Below, piece by piece: positions 7,788 through 13,884 of a DNA stretch of 13,884 nucleotides. Positions within the stretch are counted from its first letter, which is position 1, and every line of letters begins with the position of its first letter. A model generated the notes under the pieces. That model was not told where the DNA came from and made no database searches. It saw only the letters and a program-made list of their open reading frames with translations. Source of the DNA: Bacteroidota bacterium (GTDB taxonomy: Bacteria > Bacteroidota > Bacteroidia > Bacteroidales > Cfx3-03); contig JAUZOX010000031.1 of NCBI GenBank assembly GCA_030706265.1, positions 1 through 13,884 on the forward strand, given 5' to 3'. Both the position numbers and the translations under genes were made by a program.

Positions 7788-8552
7788 ATGAAAAAAATAT
7801 TTTATTATTTATCTCTTTTTGCGATCATATTTACGGCGAATTCATGCTTTAAAATAGATGATGTCGCAGCTCCTGATAAAGTCCTTACCGGAAATGTTAT
7901 TGATTCGACCACCGGTAAACCTATTCAAACCGAACAAGGAAATGGCATCAGAATAAAGTTGGATGAGTTAAGTTGGAGTGCCAATCCAATTCCAACTTAT
8001 TTTGGGGTAAAACAGGATGGAACTTTTAGTGACACCAAAATATTTGCAGGCAGGTATAGAATTACTCCTGTTGATGGTCCTTTTGTTCCACTTATTCAAC
8101 TTAGCAGTACTGGTGATACCATTAGCAACAGAAGCAAAATTCTGAATATTAATGCTTCGACAAAAGTCAATTTTACAGTTGAACCATTTTTGAAAGTTGA
8201 ATGGGTAAGCGATCCGGTTGTAAACCCGGATAGTACTGTTACGGTTCAAATTAAGTTCACAAGGGGGACAACCAATCCTGCTTATCAATTTAATGTAACC
8301 GATGCATATCTTTTTGTTTCTGAAAATACGTATGTTGGGAATAATAATTACGACGGAAGGTATTCCGTACAGGTTTCTTACAGCGGAACAGCAGGAAATG
8401 CGCAACTCGGTCAACCGATAACTATCAAATCCAAGAAGATGCCCGGAAACAGAACTTACTATATCAGGGTGGGTGCTAGGACTGCAGATAATGTGCAGAA
8501 ACGCTATAACTACACAGATATTAAACCCGTGTCAATAAATTTAGCAAAATAA
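7788..8552 (+). CDS. DUF3823-family lipoprotein downstream of SusD
   Basis: A 254-residue secreted lipoprotein. The signal peptide ends TANSC with Cys20 as the likely lipidation site. Residues of about 32-120 form a regulatory-like beta-sandwich (VLTGNVIDSTTGKPIQTEQG, then a conserved-looking DGTFSDTKIFAGRYRITPVDGPF). About 125-252 form a second beta-rich domain (VEPFLKVEWVSDP...VTVQIKFTRG...YYIRVGARTADN). This two-part arrangement and the position right after susD match DUF3823 proteins. Their biochemical role is not established; by position it could be an accessory surface glycan-binding protein like SusE/SusF. The 17-bp gap to susD indicates one transcript. It is the last gene before a 560-bp non-coding stretch and a large inverted repeat that may end the susCD transcript. 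Confidence 0.85.
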   Translation: MKKIFYYLSLFAIIFTANSCFKIDDVAAPDKVLTGNVIDSTTGKPIQTEQGNGIRIKLDELSWSANPIPTYFGVKQDGTFSDTKIFAGRYRITPVDGPFVPLIQLSSTGDTISNRSKILNINASTKVNFTVEPFLKVEWVSDPVVNPDSTVTVQIKFTRGTTNPAYQFNVTDAYLFVSENTYVGNNNYDGRYSVQVSYSGTAGNAQLGQPITIKSKKMPGNRTYYIRVGARTADNVQKRYNYTDIKPVSINLAK

Positions 8553-8565
8553 TAAAGGGAATCTA

Positions 8566-8679
8566 AGCTGTCCGGTATCACAGAAAGAAGTCGGATCGAA
8601 AAAACAGCATATTGAATTAACTGATTTATATTTTGTAAAAAACGAATACGATCAGTAGTATGTGTTTTACCGGACAGCT
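8566..8679 (+). repeat. 12-bp perfect inverted repeat enclosing 90 bp; large stem-loop after DUF3823
   Basis: AGCTGTCCGGTA (8566-8577) and TACCGGACAGCT (8668-8679) are exact reverse complements. Inside, CACA (8579-8582) can pair with TGTG (8661-8664) and GATCG (8594-8598) with CGATC (8649-8653), so the loop is itself structured. The left arm starts 13 bases after the DUF3823 stop, and a weak T-rich stretch follows the right arm. It is either an unusual terminator or 3' stabiliser with a long loop, a small structured RNA, or a miniature element with terminal inverted repeats. I find no clear target-site duplication. Confidence 0.6.
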
Positions 8680-8880
8680 ATTTCTTATCTATGGTTATTT
8701 TGTTCTTTAATTTATCAAATGGAATATGCTATTAAACTACCCCCTCAATAAGATAATGGAAGAATTAAGATAAATGCTGAGTAATAAGATAGTATTTCTT
8801 GAAACCACTAAACCCACTCATAACTCTATTGAAAGCTTATTTATAATTTTTGCAATTGATGTTATTGAATCTAGAATTGC

Positions 8881-8911
8881 TTGCGGATAGACAATATCGA
8901 ATTTTAATTTC
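8881..8911 (+). promoter_or_regulatory. Weak candidate promoter ahead of the first 88-bp repeat
   Basis: TTG at 8881-8883 is followed after 20 bases by TTAATTTC at 8904-8911. This resembles the box pair proposed for the sigma gene (TTAATTTG), with two mismatches to TAnnTTTG. If used, transcription would start near 8917 and both repeat copies would lie in the GH2 leader. The match could be chance in A+T-rich DNA. Confidence 0.22.
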
Positions 8912-8934
8912 CCCCGACTAAAGTCAAAACACAC

Positions 8935-9016
8935 GAAACGAGCATGTTTGGAAACACAACACCGATGAAGATCATCCATGCGAGTTCCATAAGACCGATT
9001 TACCCAAATTATTTAC
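8935..9016 (+). repeat. 88-bp leader repeat, copy 1
   Basis: This copy contains all four conserved blocks: ACGAGCATG (8938-8946), the ACAC-rich middle, ATGCGAGTTCCATAAGAC (8978-8995), and CAAATTATTTAC (9005-9016). Its middle holds a perfect small hairpin, GATGA-AGA-TCATC (8964-8976). It lacks the initial ATG of copies 2 and 3. Eight extra bases (ATTTACTT), apparently a slippage of TTTAC, separate it from the ATGAAA that begins copy 2. It therefore does not lead directly into a gene. Confidence 0.8.
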
Positions 9017-9024
9017 ATTTACTT

Positions 9025-9112
9025 ATGAAACGAGCATGATTGAAAATCACAAACAAGGATGAAAATCTTTCATGCGAGTTCCATACGACCTATTTAATCA
9101 AATTATTTACGG
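9025..9112 (+). repeat. 88-bp leader repeat, copy 2, ending at the GH2 start codon
   Basis: Blocks are ACGAGCATG (9030-9038), ATGCGAGTTCCATACGAC (9072-9089) and CAAATTATTTAC (9099-9110), then GG and the GH2 ATG at 9113. ATGAAACGAGCATG (9025-9038) can pair with CATGCGAGTTCCAT (9071-9084). That pairing has 11 Watson-Crick pairs, one A.C mismatch and a tandem G.A/A.G mismatch inside the CGAG/CGAG segment. A competing hairpin is ATGAAA-ATC-TTTCAT (9059-9073). It lies about 92 bp downstream of copy 1, in tandem. Confidence 0.82.
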
Positions 9113-12100
9113 ATGAAATACTTTAATTTTTTAACGATCAACATATTGTTCTTCACTTTAATAACAATAGGATTATCTGCACAATCAAATTTCAAGATAG
9201 AAGAAAATTTTGAAAAATTGTACCCCAAATGCGAGAAGATAGGCAATGGGATTTGTAAGATAGATAAAGGAATCTTAATAACCCGAAATGCTTATGCCTG
9301 TTATGGTGAACAAAACTGGTCCAATTATGAAATTAAGTTTTCTGCACGAACACCTGCCACTGAAAAGCAGGTCGAAATATGGGCAGGTTTTAGAGCAGCA
9401 AACAGGGATGACCGTTACGTTATAGCGTTAAAAGGGGGGATACAGAACGATTTATATCTGGACCGATTAGGATATATGGGAACAGATGATTTTCTGGCAT
9501 TACGCCATCTAGATTTTAAACTCCTGCCCGGTAAATTTTATAATTTCAGGATCCAGGTAAATGGAAGCCGCATTCGGATCTTTTTGAATCATGAAAATTT
9601 ACCCAGGATTGATATCGTAGATAAGTATTCAGCAATAGCTCCAACCGGAAAAATAACTTTAGGTGGATGCTGGATCGAAAACGATTTCAAAGACTTATCC
9701 ATAAACTCACTTGGTGAAAACGCACTTTCTAACGTAGCCCAAGAGGAATATGCTCCGGTTACCGTAAATAAAGAAAAGAGACGTCAGGATGAACGTGCAG
9801 CCTATCAACCGTTTAAAATTGGAAACATCGCTAATGGAAGAACCGATATATCATTGAATAGTAAATGGTTATTTGCCCCGGGTTATGAAATAAAGAATGA
9901 TAAAGATGCTTATTTGCCCACCGAAAACGATAGCAAATGGCATGTTTTAAGTGTTCCCAATTTTTGGAATCCAGACAAAATCTGGTTATTTGGTGAGCGT
10001 TATGGCACTGCAACAAAGGGCACCTCTGATAGTTACAATCAAAAAGAAATTGAACGATGCACAAACTATACATTTGATTACAAAAAGACAAGTATCGGAT
10101 GGTATCGCCAGTGGATTGAACTGCCCAAGACCCTTGAAGGTAAACATGTCGATTTATGTTTCGATGCGGTCTCAAAAATAGCGCAGGTATGGATAAACGG
10201 ACAAGAAGCCGGCGGCAACATCGGAATGTTTGGTGCATTTAAAATAGATGCCACCGGCTTATTAAAGCCAGGAAAGAACCTGGTAGCAGTAAAGGTATAC
10301 CGGGACTATGTTAATGAAATTGAGAATGCTGATAAAATTGTGGGTGTCGCTTTCTCTGAAGAAGTGACCCAGAAGATGTTAAAAGATTTACCGCATGGCT
10401 TTTATGGCGATGATCCTGCAGGGATCTGGCAACCGGTTTCGTTAGTGATCACTAATCCCCTTAAAATTGAGAATGTTTTGATTAAGCCCGGCTTGACTGG
10501 GGCTGCTTTTAATGTCACGATAAAGAATTATTCCAATCTGGTACAAGATTTTTCACTCATTACGGATATCGTTCCGTCTTCGTCCAAAATCCCTTTATAT
10601 AAAGAGACCTCTTTAAAAAGTATCCGGTTAAATCCTGGAGAACAAAGAGAATTAGCCTTCCAGATTAATGGATTGAAACCTAAACTCTGGTCACCGGCAA
10701 CTCCTAATCTGTATAATTTTAATTTTATTCTCCAAGCAAAGGATGGTAATAATGAGCTGGATAGAAAAGTAATTTGCTCGGGGTTCAAGACCTTTGAAGT
10801 AAAAGGGGATTACTTTTATTTAAATGGAAAGCCTTACTGGTTAAGAGGTGCCAACCAAACAGCAATGCCGTTAGAACCGAATGACTCAGCACTGGCTGAT
10901 CGTTTTTGTAAGTTGATGCACGATGGTAATATAGCCGTTACGCGAACCCACACTGCTCCTTATTCTGAAGTATGGATGAAAGCTTCAGATAAAAATGGAG
11001 TTGGAATCAGTTTTGAAGGGACATGGCCCTGGTTGATGATAGGAGACAGTCCTATCCCTGATGCAAAATTGCTGCAGATCTGGAAGGATGAATTCCTGGG
11101 ACTCATTCAGAAATACCGAAATCACCCTTCTTTGATGATGTGGACCATCAATAATGAAATGAATTTTTACTATAGCGATCCTGATATTGAAAGAGCGAAG
11201 AAAAAGATGGAAATTATATCAGATGTCGTTAAGCAAATTAGAATGATAGATCCCACCCATCCCATCTGTTTTGCTTCAAATTATTCACGTAAAGAAGTTC
11301 AAAAGAGATTTGGTGAAGAGTTCATGAAAAATATTGATGATGGGGATATGGATGATATTCACAAATATCCAAACTGGTACAATGAATCGATATTCGCTGA
11401 ATTTACTGGAGAATTTCAAGAAAAGTCAAAGTTTCCGGGAAGGCCTTTAATCAGCCAGGAAATGTCAACGGGTTATCCCGATGAAACAGGCCATCCTACC
11501 AGATTTTATGCTTATGTACATCAAACTCCCGCATCATTGGTCGGAAAATATGCATATGCCTATAATGATCCCAAATATTTTCTGCAAACCCAATCATTCA
11601 TTACCAAAGAGTTGGCAGAGGCGTTACGAAGAAGCAATGAGCAGGCTGCCGGAATTCTTCATTTCTCATTGGCAACGTGGTTTAAAGATCTGTACCTGCC
11701 CAAAAGCATCACTCCGTTTTCTACCTACTATGGGATGAAAAAGGCTTTGGCACCAGTACTGGTTTCTGCAGAGCTCTGGGGTAGGCATTTTTATGCAGGA
11801 GAACAGCTACCGGGGAGGATTTGTATCGTCAATGACAAGGAAGATGGATGTGATCTGTCGAATACTTCTCTGGAGTGGCAATTGTTAGGACAAAACAATA
11901 AGATCATCGCATCCGGAAAAGAAGACATTCCACAGATAAAATTCGCTGAAAGAAAGTGGGTTAATTTGCAAATAGCTGTTCCCGGAAATCTGTCCCCCAA
12001 AAAGGCTTATGGCAAATTAATGCTAAAGTTCAGCGAAAAAGGCCAACCGATTTCAGAAAACGAATACGACCTTTTGTTTGCAACAAGAGAATGGGCAGGC

Positions 12101-12757
12101 AATAATCCCGCATTGGCAAATAAAAAAATTGCAGTTCTGGACAATTCTAAAGAGATTACGCCTGTTTTAGACTTTCTAAATATAAAGCATTCGGCATTCT
12201 CCTCTGTAAAAGAGCTGTTGGATCAAAAGGCAGATGTTTACATTATGACAGGTCTTGATTCATCAAAACTATCAACAGAAGAGGCCAATAAAATAAAATC
12301 GGTCGTAAATCAAGGTGGAAAAGTATTACTGCTGAATTCCGGCGAATTGGCTTCAACACTATATCCCAGGTATATTCGTGGGTTTATCGATGCCAACCCC
12401 GAAATTGTAATGATGGACATTCCTGAATCTCCGGTATTTAGTGATATAGAGCCTTTGGAAACGAGGTATTTCAACAACAATAAAAGTGAAATACCTACCG
12501 TATGTAGGGGGGCATATCAAATCAATCGTAATACCGGAATTGAAGGATTAGCATCATCAGTTAAAGTTCATGGGTATTTGCAAGGAGATATTTATGCCAG
12601 AAGCAGTGCCCTGGATAAGATAAAAGGGTTCCCGATCGTGAAGATCATGGAAAACAAAGGAATTATTATTTTGTCTGAAATGGAACTGAATAAGGGCACA
12701 CAAGATCCTGTTGCCGGAAGACTGCTTTCAAATTTATTGGTATCCTTAATAAAGTAA
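9113..12757 (+). CDS. Modular glycoside hydrolase family 2-type enzyme with N-terminal jelly-roll and C-terminal amidotransferase-like domains
   Basis: A 1214-residue secreted enzyme. A signal peptide (about 1-23, ending LSA-Q) is followed by a lectin/glucanase-like beta-sandwich (about 27-200; YEIKFSARTP, EIWAGFRAANRDDRYVIALKGG) of the sort found in DUF1080/LamG-type modules. Next come the GH2 sugar-binding domain (about 244-450; WYRQWIELP, VWINGQEAGG, DPAGIWQPVSL), an immunoglobulin-like domain (about 451-560) and the TIM barrel (about 561-890). Likely catalytic residues are Glu682 as acid/base (MMWTINNEMNF) and Glu783 as nucleophile (RPLISQEMSTGYP). A further sandwich precedes a C-terminal alpha/beta segment (about 1003-1214; KKIAVLDN, ADVYIMTG, QGGKVLLLNSGE) resembling class I glutamine amidotransferase-like domains of other large glycosidases. 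It should act as a retaining exo-beta-glycosidase in the periplasm or at the surface. Sugar specificity is unknown. The 88-bp repeat abuts both ends of the gene. Confidence 0.88.
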   Translation: MKYFNFLTINILFFTLITIGLSAQSNFKIEENFEKLYPKCEKIGNGICKIDKGILITRNAYACYGEQNWSNYEIKFSARTPATEKQVEIWAGFRAANRDDRYVIALKGGIQNDLYLDRLGYMGTDDFLALRHLDFKLLPGKFYNFRIQVNGSRIRIFLNHENLPRIDIVDKYSAIAPTGKITLGGCWIENDFKDLSINSLGENALSNVAQEEYAPVTVNKEKRRQDERAAYQPFKIGNIANGRTDISLNSKWLFAPGYEIKNDKDAYLPTENDSKWHVLSVPNFWNPDKIWLFGERYGTATKGTSDSYNQKEIERCTNYTFDYKKTSIGWYRQWIELPKTLEGKHVDLCFDAVSKIAQVWINGQEAGGNIGMFGAFKIDATGLLKPGKNLVAVKVYRDYVNEIENADKIVGVAFSEEVTQKMLKDLPHGFYGDDPAGIWQPVSLVITNPLKIENVLIKPGLTGAAFNVTIKNYSNLVQDFSLITDIVPSSSKIPLYKETSLKSIRLNPGEQRELAFQINGLKPKLWSPATPNLYNFNFILQAKDGNNELDRKVICSGFKTFEVKGDYFYLNGKPYWLRGANQTAMPLEPNDSALADRFCKLMHDGNIAVTRTHTAPYSEVWMKASDKNGVGISFEGTWPWLMIGDSPIPDAKLLQIWKDEFLGLIQKYRNHPSLMMWTINNEMNFYYSDPDIERAKKKMEIISDVVKQIRMIDPTHPICFASNYSRKEVQKRFGEEFMKNIDDGDMDDIHKYPNWYNESIFAEFTGEFQEKSKFPGRPLISQEMSTGYPDETGHPTRFYAYVHQTPASLVGKYAYAYNDPKYFLQTQSFITKELAEALRRSNEQAAGILHFSLATWFKDLYLPKSITPFSTYYGMKKALAPVLVSAELWGRHFYAGEQLPGRICIVNDKEDGCDLSNTSLEWQLLGQNNKIIASGKEDIPQIKFAERKWVNLQIAVPGNLSPKKAYGKLMLKFSEKGQPISENEYDLLFATREWAGNNPALANKKIAVLDNSKEITPVLDFLNIKHSAFSSVKELLDQKADVYIMTGLDSSKLSTEEANKIKSVVNQGGKVLLLNSGELASTLYPRYIRGFIDANPEIVMMDIPESPVFSDIEPLETRYFNNNKSEIPTVCRGAYQINRNTGIEGLASSVKVHGYLQGDIYARSSALDKIKGFPIVKIMENKGIIILSEMELNKGTQDPVAGRLLSNLLVSLIK

Positions 12758-12760
12758 GCG

Positions 12761-12849
12761 ATGAAACGAGTATGTTTGAAAAACACAAACACCCATGGAC
12801 ATTATCTATGCGATTTTCATACGACTGATTCAAAACAAATTATTTACGC
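12761..12849 (+). repeat. 88-bp leader repeat, copy 3 (orphan: followed by ATG AAA TAA)
   Basis: It starts 3 bases after the GH2 stop codon. Blocks are ACGAGTATG (12766-12774), ATGCGATTTTCATACGAC (12808-12825) and CAAATTATTTACGC (12836-12849), then ATG AAA TAA at 12850-12858, so no gene follows. The two changes within the stem (C to T in the 5' arm, C to T in the 3' arm) leave G.U-type pairs rather than breaking it. By chance or design, its own ATG opens a 30-codon frame ending at TGA 12851-12853, overlapping the ATG at 12850. Confidence 0.82.
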
Positions 12850-12881
12850 ATGAAATAATTAGATATAATCCAGACAACAAT

Positions 12882-12889
12882 TACTTTAG
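12882..12889 (+). promoter_or_regulatory. Weak candidate -7 box upstream of repeat copy 4 and the sulfatase
   Basis: TACTTTAG differs from TAnnTTTG at one base. No TTG lies at the matching upstream distance. If active, transcription from about 12895 would place the whole of repeat copy 4 in the sulfatase 5' leader. Read-through from the GH2 gene is an equally simple explanation, since no terminator is seen between them. Confidence 0.22.
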
Positions 12890-12938
12890 CAAAATATAAT
12901 ATATCAGAGAAATCGACATTTTTAAGAATTTTATTAAT

Positions 12939-13026
12939 ATAAAACGAGCATGCTTGAAAACACAAACGCCAATAAAAATCATCTATGCGAGTTCCATGCG
13001 ACCGTTTTAATACAAGTTACTTACGC
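12939..13026 (+). repeat. 88-bp leader repeat, copy 4, ending at the sulfatase start codon
   Basis: Blocks are ACGAGCATG (12944-12952), ATGCGAGTTCCATGCGAC (12985-13002) and CAAGTTACTTACGC (13013-13026), followed immediately by the sulfatase ATG at 13027. Its initial ATG is changed to ATA. The outer stem keeps the tandem G.A motif but has two A.C mismatches. TATGCG (12984-12989) can alternatively pair with CGCATG (13024-13029), which includes the start codon. An 89-bp stretch without recognisable content (12850-12938) separates it from copy 3. Confidence 0.82.
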
Positions 13027-13884
13027 ATGAAAAATCTACATTCATTATTGATGTTAACAGCCGCATCGCTGTTGGTTAATACGTCAAATGCACAGCAAAA
13101 GCCACCCAATATAGTTCTGATTTTAATGGATGATATGGGGTATGGCGATATAAGTTGCACCAGCGCCATACAATATAAAACTCCGAATATCGACCAACTG
13201 GCAGCACAAGGAATTCGATTTACGAATTATGTTTCGCCCCAAGCGGTTTGCAGTGCCTCTCGTGCCGGTCTCCTTACCGGATGCTATCCTAACAGGCTTG
13301 GCATTTCAGGAGCGCTCTCTCCAAAAGCTGAAATCGGATTAAATCCCGAGGAAGAGACGATTCCGGAAATACTAAAACAGCACAACTATAAATCAGCTGC
13401 CATTGGAAAATGGCATCTGGGTCATTTACCAGAGTTTTTGCCCCTCAAACAAGGATTTGACGAATATCTGGGACTACCTTACTCAAACGACATGTGGCCT
13501 GTGTATTATGATGGCACCAGAAATATTCCACCGGCTTTTAAACAAAAATTGAATTATCCCGAGTTGCCATTGATTAAAAACAATGAAAAGATCAGGGAGA
13601 TTAAAACTATTGAAGATCAGGCCGGGCTCACAACTTTGTACACTCAAACCGCCGTTGATTTTATAAACAGGAACACGAAAAACCCTTTCTTTTTATACCT
13701 TGCACATTCAATGACGCATGTTCCTTTAGCTGTTTCTGACAAATTTAAAGGTAAAAGCGGGCAGGGATTATTTGGTGATGTCATGATGGAAATCGACTGG
13801 TCGGTAGGTGAGGTTCTGAAGGCGCTCGAAAAGAACGGACTGACTAAAAACACCCTTGTTATCTTTACTTCGGACAATGGACCA
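13027..13884 (+). CDS. Sulfatase (alkaline-phosphatase superfamily, S1-type), N-terminal 286 residues; cut by window end
   Basis: The frame opens at 13027 directly after repeat copy 4 and stays open to the window edge. A signal peptide of about 22 residues (ending SNA-QQ) sends it to the periplasm. The type I sulfatase core is clear: metal-binding Asp35-Asp36 in NIVLILMDDMGYGD, the formylglycine site VCSASRAGLLTG with Cys75, GKWHLGH with Lys128 and His130, HSMTHVP with His227 and His231, and FTSDNGP with Asp283-Asn284 at the last visible residues. It should hydrolyse a sulfate ester on a glycan once Cys75 is converted to formylglycine. The Cys motif is C-x-A-x-R rather than the classic C-x-P-x-R; both occur in S1 sulfatases. 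Length and C-terminal subdomain are unseen, so substrate and subfamily cannot be assigned. Its presence suggests that the PUL targets a sulfated glycan. Confidence 0.93.
   Translation, partial: MKNLHSLLMLTAASLLVNTSNAQQKPPNIVLILMDDMGYGDISCTSAIQYKTPNIDQLAAQGIRFTNYVSPQAVCSASRAGLLTGCYPNRLGISGALSPKAEIGLNPEEETIPEILKQHNYKSAAIGKWHLGHLPEFLPLKQGFDEYLGLPYSNDMWPVYYDGTRNIPPAFKQKLNYPELPLIKNNEKIREIKTIEDQAGLTTLYTQTAVDFINRNTKNPFFLYLAHSMTHVPLAVSDKFKGKSGQGLFGDVMMEIDWSVGEVLKALEKNGLTKNTLVIFTSDNGP

Larger units (their letters stand above)
8553..9112. other. 560-bp non-coding region between the susCD-DUF3823 unit and the GH2 gene
   Basis: I see no convincing gene here on either strand. It holds the long inverted repeat at 8566-8679, about 250 bp of A+T-rich sequence, and two tandem copies of the 88-bp repeat leading directly into the GH2 start. 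The A+T-rich part contains a short inverted repeat, GCAATT (8852-8857) and AATTGC (8875-8880), whose meaning is unclear. Confidence 0.6.

Noticed and set aside
7968..8414. Open frame of 148 codons on the minus strand opposite the DUF3823 gene
   Set aside because: It lies entirely within a well-supported lipoprotein gene on the other strand, has no recognisable domain or promoter, and its composition is that of an antisense shadow. The shorter minus-strand frames opposite susC, susD and the GH2 gene fail for the same reasons.
8935..9060. Open frame through repeat copy 1 (beginning NEHVWKHNTDED) as a conserved peptide gene
   Set aside because: It lacks an ATG at the left edge, and 1 to 2-base length differences between copies break the frame, so the repeat is not conserved as protein.
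8935..9112. Repeats as a CRISPR array
   Set aside because: Only two adjacent units of about 90 bp that are imperfectly alike, with no uniform spacers and no cas genes.
8935..13026. Repeats as integron attC sites flanking gene cassettes
   Set aside because: They are imperfect inverted repeats next to genes, but I see no GTTRRRY / RYYYAAC core sites, and they abut start codons rather than following stop codons as attC sites do. No integrase is in the window.

Overview
The window is from a Bacteroidota genome. Evidence: a SusC/SusD outer-membrane pair, an ECF sigma factor and FecR-type anti-sigma factor of the kind that controls such pairs, promoter-like boxes of the Bacteroidota TTTG / TAnnTTTG type, an A+T-rich background, and mostly no Shine-Dalgarno sequences before starts. 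The order or genus cannot be fixed from the sequence; several soil, marine and gut lineages carry loci like this.

Layout. The first 146 bases (minus strand) are the start of a tRNA-dihydrouridine synthase gene, a housekeeping neighbour transcribed away from the rest. From 342 onward everything is on the plus strand and reads as a polysaccharide utilisation locus (PUL): ECF sigma factor (342-914), FecR anti-sigma factor (1159-2238), SusC with an N-terminal STN signalling domain (2434-5841), SusD lipoprotein (5875-7770), DUF3823 lipoprotein (7788-8552), a 1214-residue modular family 2-type glycoside hydrolase (9113-12757), and the first 286 codons of a periplasmic sulfatase cut by the window edge (13027-13884).

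How it works together (inference from known families). SusC and SusD would bind and import an oligosaccharide. When SusC is loaded, its STN domain would contact FecR across the periplasm, releasing the sigma factor to raise transcription of susCD. DUF3823 is probably an accessory surface protein. The GH2-type enzyme and the sulfatase point to a sulfated or otherwise decorated glycan, but its identity cannot be read from this window.

The most unusual content is non-coding. A family of four related repeats of about 88 bp sits at 8935-9016, 9025-9112, 12761-12849 and 12939-13026. Three end directly at an ATGAAA; two of these are the starts of the GH2 and sulfatase genes, and the third opens onto a stop (ATG AAA TAA). 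The fourth leads, after 8 bp, into the next copy. Each repeat can fold through an imperfect stem containing a tandem G.A mismatch, and the 3' arm can alternatively pair with the start-codon region in two copies. They look like either a repeated structured 5' leader or a repeat involved in gene gain and loss within the PUL. Other structures are a 24-bp near-perfect palindrome before fecR, a strong hairpin before susC, and a 12-bp perfect inverted repeat enclosing 90 bp after the DUF3823 gene.
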